Notes under the pieces: model-generated
Told to the model about the DNA's origin: nothing
Seen by the model: the letters and a program-made list of their open reading frames with translations, nothing else
Database searches by the model: none
Made by a program: the position numbers and the translations under genes
Shown here: positions 49,213 to 58,089 of the stretch, in pieces
Layout of the letters: each line of letters starts with the position of its first letter
How positions within the stretch are numbered: position 1 is the first letter of the stretch
Assembly: GCF_910592395.1 (NCBI RefSeq)
Contig: NC_088315.1
Span: forward strand, 18,647,808-18,707,807
DNA from: Lineus longissimus
Lineage: Eukaryota; Nemertea; Pilidiophora; Heteronemertea; Lineidae
DNA length: 60,000 nucleotides
Direction: 5' to 3'

Positions 49213-52200
49213 CTGAATGAGGAACAAATAATGAACAAGATAATGAAAAAAAAATCATGTTACTTCACGCTATCACGAAATCATTGGTTAACGTTCTCCG
49301 GCCCTGCTAACCACGGTGGATGATCGTAACGGTTCAGCGACCAAATGGACGGTTCAAGGAACAGTCGCTTATGCACTCCAGCAGATGACGTGAGTTGAAA
49401 ATCAGTATAGTAAAATATGGAAGATATGGATAAATTGTTGCGATGTGGTGGCCTGGGCTTTTGCTAGATACTATCCTTCAGATCAGAACGCGATGGTTTT
49501 TGTCGTTAATAGGGCTATTTAATTACAATTTTAAAAAAGTTTAGTAGGGTACCATGTCATCGCTGTCTAGTTAACGGTAGGCTGTCAGGTTCCCTCTAAA
49601 GCTATATGGAATCAACCTCTGGGGATGTGTTTCGTGGTATTTCATTCGAAATTCTGCTCTTTTCTTAATTTTTTTCGTGATTTTGACCGATTTCTGCAAT
49701 GACCGTATATGTTTAAACGAACCCTCGAGTGGTTCAGCGACTTCACCTTGTGCGGTTTAACAAAGGCAATCTCTACGTCGAAATTCAGTTTCTGAGGTAT
49801 ACTGCTGCACTCCATGACACGGTACCGGCATGGTAATCCCAGTTCTTCTCGTCTCCATGGTCATCCTATCCATAAACGTCAAGGTTCATATAAAACAGAG
49901 TATACGGTGTGCCACAAGACCTACAAGCATAAAGTGCACTCTCCGTGATGGTGTATGAGAGACTGATCGACGAGTCCGTGCGTTTTTGTCGACGTTTTCT
50001 CATAAAAGTTGCTCCTGAAATAGAGTAAAATATTTGGCTAATTGAAGACAATTCCCACGCCTCGAAGGCAAAAACGATCGACTATTGGTAGTAAAGTTAC
50101 ATTTTAGATTGGGAATTATGACTGTCTTGGCCATATTTCGAGTGAAATGCGATAAATAATTTTTAATCGTTGAACCATACAACTCGTACACTTTCTGTGT
50201 GTTATATTGCTAAACCAGTGTACAGTAATATCGCTAAACATCGTACACTTTCATGAAGTCAACATATTTTGCAATGTATCTCAGCAAAAGGGCATGCAAA
50301 TTACTTGTTACTTCGTTAGTCCTTATTGTTAGCTTTGTAGTACATGATAGCCATGCACAAATGGCGTCAATTTCAGACGCTTCGCCATAAAATGATGTCT
50401 TTGAAGATCATCAAATTTCCAACTTTCAACGTGAATATTAGCTCTTTTTCTCTAAGTCAGAACCATATGGGCATACTGATGTAAACTACAACGACTGATG
50501 ATGCATGCATTATAAGCATAACCGGATTAAACCACAGGAATTTACCGAAAATTGTAAAAATGTGTGCCACCTTGAAAATTCGAGCAAAACGGAAGTTCGC
50601 TGAACCGTACATATTGGTCGCTAAACCGCTACGGTTATCCACCGTGCTGACGTTGATCCCTGATTTCCTCAGGATGCTACAAGAGATGTCAACGGGAAAC
50701 TGTGTTGTTGTCCTCAAAATCATCTGGGAAAAGCTCTTGATTTCCGTAATTATATTGTTCCATGGTTGCCAACAGGGGGCGCCATCTTGTTTACCTCGTC
50801 CACGATCCGTAGAGTAGATCACAGGTGCGTGAAGATACCAGATTTATAGCGATTGATCAGCTCCGAAATAAATAATTGACACAATCTGAAGAACAAGCAC
50901 GCCAAGAGACAGAGGCCTTTAATCAGAATTTTAGGTAAGGATGTTTTGACAGGCTTACTCTATGTAAAAAGGGGCGTTCATTCTGAAAAAACAGTCTTAT
51001 TTGCACACCTGAAGTCAAAATAGCCATTTTAACCCTTTTTTGAAAAAAAATTGCCATATTTTGATAGTAAATACTGGCTTCTGATTACAATTTTAGGTAA
51101 GGAGGTTTTGGCGGCCTATTCAATATACACAGGTGTGCCGATGCCGAAAACAGCAGTCTTATGTGAGCCACTCAAGATAAAATAGCCATTTAACTCTTTT
51201 TGCCCAAATATGACCCTAAGTGGTCAAATACTGGTTTTTATTCCAAATTTTCGGTCCACCCTGTCACTCCTTTATCTCCAGCGTTCTATGTATTCTGTGG
51301 GGCGGGGGGGGGGGGGGGGGGGATGTATCTGATTGTAGGTACGACCGCTTTGCTCTGCTATGATTCGAATATCATCAAGCGCCCATGTGCCACATCCGAG
51401 ACTTGGCGATTAAATGAACATCTATGTTGGCAGAGAGACTATTCTTGGACATGAATGGCCTTTGAAGGCATTCTCAATGCAGGGTACTCGAAGCAGCACC
51501 CTGACTCATTAGAATCTGTTGTGTTTCGTCTCTGCATCATTTGAGCGGACAATGGGTATTAAGTGATATTGGCCATCCAAGACGGTTTGAGACCTCCTTT
51601 CGTGATTGCTTGTAAGTCCATATACCTACCTCACGTCTGGATGAGGTCCATTCAGACTATAACTGATGATAGCTTGAAATAGGAACGAGAATATCCTTAG
51701 ACGAGAATTCTTCCAACGATATCCTTCTCTGTTTGATGGGCGGAAGTACGAGGGGAGGTGGCTCCGGTCTAGACCAATACTTCGTACTAGTCTTTACCAG
51801 CACCTCGCACTTCGTCCCCAAAAGGGACGACGTGCGAGGTGCCTATTGCGAAAATGATTTGTTGCCGAAACAATGGCCTGATTGGTTGGCTAGCCTTGTG
51901 ACGTCAAACTATTTTTACACCGAGGGGTTTTCCTGTTTTTCTTCATGGCTTGAACTCAAATGCGTTTGGGCTGGAATTCCTGGCTTTTTTCGAGCTAACA
52001 CATAGCGTAGCCAATCGAGGCTTTATAATGGGGTAGCTACGTTCAGGAATGAATCGGTTGGGTTTATATCTGGGCTCGAGGGGAGGTGGGTGCGGTCAGG
52101 AATGAATCGGTTGGGTTCATCTTTGGGCTCGAGGGGAGGTGGCTGCGATCAGGAATGAATCTGTTGGGTTCATCTTTGAAGAGAAAATATCGAGTATGAG

Positions 52201-53453
52201 TGGGGAAATGCAATAGGAAGCACTAAGTATGTATATAGTGGTACTCACGCTCCATATTTTGACGCTTGACTGACGCTGTCACCAAGGTAATGGTGATTGA
52301 CAGCCACAAACGGGAATGCAGCAGACGTTGCATGCTTGTCATTACCGCAGAAGAAACCCGATTATCATCGACGTATGATACAGATTGATCTGAGTGATCC
52401 CCTATGCATTGAGGAACGTTGATCAGTAAGCCAAATTAAAAGTGATGATACTTGTAGCACAAAAATAGTGTCCATTGTATAATGCTCTGTTCGGTGAGCC
52501 AACGATGCAAACTTTCAAAGGCCTATAAGTTTGTCTTATAGATTGTTATATATATACCAGACTATCGATTGCTGCATATTTCGTCATGAAGATCAATAAG
52601 TGTGTAAATGAAACATCATGATGGCACAATTGTGAGGTTGACTTATGATCACCATTACCTGCATTAGGCAAAGCTAACTGGGCAGCGGGGGGGGGGGGGG
52701 TGTCAGATACCACAGAAGTCACCAAAATAATGTCTTACATGTATATATTTATGATCGGTGATTCAGGCCGAATGTTTTCAAAAAGTGTCAATTAGCCACC
52801 CCGCCCAAGAGAGCCTCCCAGACCGAAAGACTAGCTACGCACATGACCAGTCGACTTCATGCGCAGCAGGCAGCCCCATCGTCTTCGACCATGTGGTGTC
52901 CGTAATCTGTCTTCATCTCCAAGCAGTGATAGGGCGCAAGACATTCGTCGGCTGGTCTGGTCTGGTTCACATAGGCTCACCCATTGTTTATCGCTAATAT
53001 TTCAAGTACTTTCAGAAACATTGAAATCTTGTGGTCAAGATGCATGGGTATGGTATGACTGAGTGATAAAAATATTCCTCGTGGAAGCATGAGCGCTGCC
53101 GATGTACTGTCACGTAGTAGAGTTGGCGACTAGGGCATTGATAAGGATCAAACACCTGTGAGTGACCCTAAGTGTAAATACTAATTAGCTCACTCAATTA
53201 AGTCACCTCATTAACCCTATCCAACCCAGGTCTATGACCTCAAATGCTCTATTTTGGGAAGCCCTGATATTTTTCACAGGTTTTTTCCTTTCTGGGAAAA
53301 GTCGGACAATGTCGGACTTTTTTCGGATAAATCAGGTAAACGGTAGAGAAACTGTTAAGAAGTCGGAAAAGCCTCTTCTAGTGAATGTATTTTGATGTTC
53401 CACACGTGCACAAGGTTATGCCGATAGTACCACGTCGCAACTGATGATACCAG
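49213..53453 (-). other. Intron of unit 7: one A-D block and an E block
   Basis: Post-LamG intron, one A-D block of the A2-D2 type (closest to 4760-7670), a G run of about 20 near 51300, the D hairpin at 51800-51842, promoter-like words near 52020, and block E with 14 G near 52687. No intact gene recognised. Confidence 0.55.
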
Positions 53454-53692
53454 TTAAAGGCCATATATCAAGGTTTGAAAACATGCTTGATACTCATGAA
53501 ATATGTTGAGGGTTAAAAAAACAAGATCCCAGACATTAAAAAAATTCTAATAATAAAGTCATTATTTAGTTATTTCAATTTTCAATTTTAAACTATTTGA
53601 ATTTCCCACCACACACAACTTTAGATTAGTTCCACATGTGGCCGCTAGGGATTTTTTGATGACGTAGATCAGGTCAGTCAGAACAAAGCAAG

Positions 53693-53845
53693 ATGGCTTC
53701 CGCATACAGTTCAGAGAGAGAGAGCAGTGAATTTGAGGATGTTTTGGTCGATACAGAAGGATATTTAAACGTTGAGCCGTACATGTTCGAACCATCAATA
53801 TCACTAGATCATAATGAGAGTGATCATTCGGACGAAAGTGATTAG
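53693..53845 (+). pseudogene. Acidic N-terminal fragment, P2X7-tail-like family (tentative)
   Basis: Fifty codons opening MASAYSSERESSEFEDVLVD, with YLNVEPYMFEP, and ending in an acidic Asp/Ser stretch. The EPYMFEP phrase recalls invertebrate proteins annotated as P2X purinoceptor 7-like (intracellular-tail domain). Assignment is from memory of that family and is tentative. The frame stops where the cysteine-rich part should begin. Confidence 0.35.
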
Positions 53846-53863
53846 AATTTGTGATTAATCAAT

Positions 53864-54064
53864 TTGCATGGCAGACCTGCCGATATAGCAAAGAAGACAT
53901 TGATAGACGGTTGCAGATGCATAACATGTATGATTTTTGAACAGACTAATGTTGCACAATATTGTTTCGCCTCGTCAGTGTTGTATCGCCAGTTAATTCA
54001 TGACGCTGAACTACTATTGAAAAGTGACGGTATTATGCACAATCATCTTGACGTGACGATATAA
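53864..54064 (+). pseudogene. Cys-containing fragment, possible continuation of P2X7-tail-like gene
   Basis: A 66-codon frame with CRCITCMIFEQTNVAQYCF and SSVLYRQLIHDAELL. The order CIT...F...C(F/L)...VL resembles the last third of the P2X7 tail domain. It is separated from the upstream fragment by a stop, suggesting an internal deletion or an intron. Confidence 0.3.
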
Positions 54065-54239
54065 TGCCGTGCAACGTTAGATAGGCCTAGATGTCAGATG
54101 ACAATAATCTGTCATTGACAGTGGCTGTCACTGACCCTGACCTGTGTCGCTGTCACCTTGCTATGGCTGGAACACAAGAAGACACTATGCGGTATCACAG
54201 GCCCCAATAGGGCCTACACATTATGTATAACAACCGACC

Positions 54240-54545
54240 TCAGCAGCCTCGGGCATGAAATGCAATTGACATGGTTGGAACAGCTGTTTTTAACAAGTGG
54301 CATTTAATATCCAGTTGGATGCAGATATCCGGCTTCATGTGATAATCCGTATCGATAAAGTGATCACTGCAAAGTTTGGCCGAAGGCCCAGGCTCCCAAC
54401 ACTCCAAACGTTTGCACTTCCGAATCCACAGCTTCCTCCTCTCTCGTTCAACTGGCTTTGGAAATTCATGAAAATGGGTCCCATCCGTCATTCGATTGTT
54501 CTTTGTGCTATCCTTGACACAATTCGGACCCACACAATACACCAT
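54240..54545 (-). CDS. THAP-type zinc-finger protein
   Basis: A 101-residue frame from a true ATG at 54543-54545. It has the C2CH THAP pattern: CVGPNC near the start, THFHEFPK, LWIRKCKR, a W at about 51, LCSDHF, and AVPT at about 90, spaced as in the family. THAP domains bind DNA and are found in P-element, Kolobok and related transposases and in host proteins derived from them. Here it lies inside the TTAA element, so it most likely recognises transposon ends. Confidence 0.82.
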   Translation of the reverse strand: MVYCVGPNCVKDSTKNNRMTDGTHFHEFPKPVERERRKLWIRKCKRLECWEPGPSAKLCSDHFIDTDYHMKPDICIQLDIKCHLLKTAVPTMSIAFHARGC

Positions 54546-54984
54546 AGTGAATGAAACACATTACTTCCAGGTGTGCATAATTAATTAAGGCCCTCCTGCT
54601 TTTATGACTGCATGACATGTACAGATAACCTGATCTACATCACAACTTTTGCTGAACCCGCCGCCTGGCTCTAACAAGCCAGTTGCTAGCCTGATTAGGT
54701 AATCAAGTTGTCAAACACATAATTGGCTATATCTTCAAAATGAATGGAGGTAATTGCATTTGGTTTTCTGTATTGTATAAAGTGTTAGGTACACTTTTGA
54801 AATCGTCTTACAGCAGAAAATGGCAAAAAACCTTGATATATGGCCTTTAAGGTAATTCCTTCGTCGCCGAGTATACTGACGACTTTTGGCTTGTCTATCT
54901 GTATCACTGGAAATGTCTTATGCTGCTCATCAGATAGAAGCAACTCTTTTCACTCATTACATGACCAAATTATTCATTAATTAC

Positions 54985-55255
54985 ATGGCCTCCACTTTTA
55001 GCTTGTAGTGAAATCCTGTTTTAACCTCTGCCTTTAAGTTAGTTCTTATTTGTAAAACATAAATCGACTTTGAGAAAAGCTCACAATTCTTCGTTTTCTG
55101 CGAGAAAATAGCATGTTTGCAAGGAACAATCCGCGATTTACAATACGCAATGCAACTTATTGTTGTGCGTCGTGTTGCTGTTTCAATCGGGCCAGATACG
55201 TCATATAAGCTTCGGTCCGTGTTTGTCCGGATGTACTTCCCTCTATCAACGACGA
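54985..55255 (-). CDS. PAN/apple-domain exon, copy 7
   Basis: Intact 271-nt exon in the usual phases. The LamG exon next downstream (48612-49212) is a pseudogene, so its only near partner is dead. A duplicate lies at 55842-56111. Confidence 0.74.
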
Positions 55256-55841
55256 CTGAAAAAACAAAACGTAAAGAATTTAGCCAGCTACCTATTGGGG
55301 TTCTGTTGAAGAGTTTGTGATTTCAGCCTCGCCGTATCGAGTATTTTAATACAATACTCGATTCGAGGAAGAAGTATATTGTGGTTTTGAATGAGAAACA
55401 AACACGCTACACTTGCCGAGATATCAGACCACTGATCGAGCAATAGCGATGGTCAGTGGCATTAGGTTACCTACTTGAGTGAGCTAATTAGTATTCACAC
55501 TTTGGGTCACTCTGAGTGTTTGGCTCACACCTCATTAACTTTCAAGGAAAAGTCGGACATTGTCGGACTTTTGTCAGATAAATCAGGACAAAGTTAGAGA
55601 AACTGTTAAGAAGTCGGAAAAGCCTCTACTAGTGAATGTATTTTGATGTTCCACACGTCCACAAGGTTATGCCGATAGTACCACGTCGCAACTGATGATA
55701 CCAGTAGAGGTAATTCCTTCGTCGCCGAGTATACTGACGATTTTTGGCTTTTCTATCTGTATCACTGGAAATTTGTTATGCTGCTAGAGGATAGATGCAA
55801 CTCTTTTCAATTATTATATGGCCAAATTATTCATTAATTAC
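55256..55841. other. Spacer between tandem PAN exons
   Basis: Junction DNA and block E sequence joined near 55540, where the LamG 3' flank runs straight into the block-E copy of the same motif (TCAAGGAAAAGTCGGACATTG). This marks an unequal-exchange breakpoint that produced a second PAN exon 857 bp away without a LamG exon. Confidence 0.6.
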
Positions 55842-56111
55842 ATGGCCTCCACTCTAGCTTGTAGTGAAATCCTGTTTTAACCTCTGCCTTTAAGTTAGTT
55901 CTTATTTGTAAAACATAAATCGACTTTGAGAAAAGCTCACAATTCTTCGTTTTCTGCGAGAAAATAGCATGTTTGCAAGGAACAATCCGCGATTTACAAT
56001 ACGCAATGCAACTTATTTGTGTGCGTCGTGTTGCTGTTTCAATCGGGCCAGATACGTCATATAAGCTTCGGTCCGTGTTTGTCCGGATGTACTTCCCTCT
56101 ATCAACGACGA
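55842..56111 (-). pseudogene. PAN/apple-domain exon, copy 8 (1-nt deletion)
   Basis: Same exon, but CTAAAAGTGGAG has become CTAGAGTGGAG, one base short, so the exit phase no longer fits the LamG exon. The cysteine core is intact. Acceptor reads GTTCGTTCAG. Confidence 0.7.
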
Positions 56112-56290
56112 CTGAACGAACAAAACGTAAAGAATTTAGCCAGCTACCTATTGGGGTTCTGTTGAAGAGCTTCTGACTTCAGCCTCGTATTTTGATACAA
56201 TACTCGATTCGAGGAAGAAGTATATTGTGGTTTTGAATGAGAAACAAACACGCTACACTTGCCGAGATATCAGACCACTGATCGAGCAAT

Positions 56291-57235
56291 TATGGCAAGC
56301 CAAAGCGGAATTTATTCAAGACTTTAGAATTACCATTCAAGAAGTTAAATATAAGTTCAAGAAGGAAATATATGTTCAAGACTAAAATATGTTCAACCTT
56401 GAATCAAATGTTTTCAACCTTGAATAAAATATGTTCAACCTTGAATAAAATATGTCCAACCTTGAACAAAATATATTCAACCTTGAACAAAATATATTCA
56501 AGACTCACGTGACCATATTCAAGACGCACGTGACCACAAAATTGATGACGTAGTTGCTCATGTTTTGATGCTTTACGGACTTTCCCGAACCCATGGTACT
56601 TTAGTTGCGTTTCGGAGCTCGAATTGTTCGCACGAGGTTTTGACACATGGTTGTACACGTACCTAGCCGCCTACACCTGACATGTACTGTAATCCTACAC
56701 ATCATGACATGGATGCAGAGTGAATGTCAGAGTCGATACATGTTTCACAGACATATCAGGCAAATTTTAGGTTCAAAATGCGCAATGCCTCTCACCTTTC
56801 ATTCTTAAGGCCGACACCACCAGTGTATCGGATTCTCGTTGTCTTTTGACATGTTTGAGTGTTTAGGCTATACAGGCAATCAATCATGTCGTGAAACAGA
56901 ACGCATCAAAAGTACCACAGATTCTACGCTCTACGTCATCAATTTTATGGTCACGTGCGTCTTGAATATGGTCACGTGAGTCTTGAATATATTTTGTTCA
57001 AGGTTGAATATATTTTGTTCAAGGTTGGACATATTTTATTCAAGGTTGGACATATTTTATTCAAGGTTGAACATATTTTATTCAAGGTTGAACATATTTT
57101 ATTCAAGGTTGAAAACATTTGATTCAAGGTTGAACATATTTTAGTCTTGAACATATATTTCCTTCTTGAACTTATATTTAACTTCTTGAATGGTAATTCT
57201 AAAGTCTTGAATAAATTCCGCTTTGGCTTGCCATA
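56291..57235. mobile_element. 945-bp fold-back element with repeat-rich arms
   Basis: The ends TATGGCAAGCCAAAGCGG and their inverse are bounded by a 6-bp duplication, AGCAAT, at 56285-56290 and 57236-57241; the site is uninterrupted in other units. Arms of about 260-300 bp contain a 21-bp tandem repeat based on ATGTTCAACCTTGAATAAA, five units on the left and seven on the right. A unique centre lies at about 56555-56930. No coding sequence. Confidence 0.88.
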
Positions 57236-57241
57236 AGCAAT

Positions 57242-57479
57242 AGCGATGGTCAGGGGCATTAGGTTACCTACTTGAGTGAGCTAATAAGAATTCACACTTT
57301 GGGTCACTCTGAGTGTTTGGCTCACACCTCATTAACCCCATTCAATCTTTATTGACCTATTTTGGGAAGCCCTGATATTATCACAGGTTTTAAAAAATCC
57401 GAACTTTCAGGGAAAAGTCCGACATTGTTGGACTTTTGTCAGATAAATCAGGAAAAAGTTAGAGAAATCGTCAAGACTC
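57242..57479. other. Junction before LamG copy 8
   Basis: 3' region of LamG copy 8 with AATAAA (minus) at 57348-57353. Confidence 0.5.
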
Positions 57480-58089
57480 CTACTGGTGATAAAAGTTATA
57501 ACATCGCGTACACCTACTGGCACTATGGAACTTCTTGACATTGCTTGGAGAAAGTGCATGGTGATAAACATGGAGACTACTCATGGATCCGATAAACACA
57601 CACATTCCCTTGACTTGATAATCGTGCCAATCCCCCTTCCACCCGAGCTGATACCGCTCATGCTCGTTGTAAATACTTTCCAGGTTACTTCCCATGACAT
57701 GTTGCCTTTGGACAACTTGACCATTCACATACATCGCTGCTGTACGCTCTCGACGGTCCCAAGTCAGAACAACAGATGTCCACCGTAGCAAGTTTAATAA
57801 GGTGTCTTTAATTTTGCATTTTAGGTGAATGATATCTTTATAATGAGTCTGACGGAGGCTAAACACTAATACGTTTCGTGTAAAATAAAAGCAAAACTGG
57901 TATGGTGTTCTCCAGTCACCTAGTAGCACTGCCATTCTATTATGTTCGAGTATGTAAATATAAAGAGCTATAGTGAAACTAAAGCCCCTCATTTCGAATC
58001 TTGGAATTGTGATCCTTGCCGTGTTGTCCCTAATTGCCAAGACAGACCGAAATATGACTGAGTGAACGTAAGCTGCGTTACCAGTGATT
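57480..58089 (-). CDS. LamG/ConA-like terminal exon, copy 8
   Basis: Intact 202-codon jelly-roll exon. The C-terminal part (DYQVKGMCVFIGSM and the SLHVYHHALS end) matches copy 2. The first loop (MAVLLGDWRTPYQF) matches copies 4 and 7, and the middle segment (FSLRQTHYKDIIHLKCKI) is its own, a clear mosaic. The PAN partner would lie right of the window. Confidence 0.8.

Larger units (their letters stand above)
53458..54846. mobile_element. 1.39-kb TTAA-flanked transposon with THAP gene
   Basis: Perfect 19-bp terminal inverted repeats (AGGCCATATATCAAGGTTT) bounded by TTAA at 53454-53457 and 54847-54850. The empty site in other units reads CCAGTAGAGGTAATTCC, so it is a clean, recent insertion. 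TTAA duplications are typical of piggyBac and Kolobok elements. No catalytic transposase domain is readable, so it is probably non-autonomous and carries only gene fragments. Confidence 0.88.

Noticed and set aside
56404-56658. Frame with repeated ILFKVE peptides
   Set aside because: Produced by the 21-bp DNA repeat in the fold-back element; the mirrored frame on the other arm does the same.
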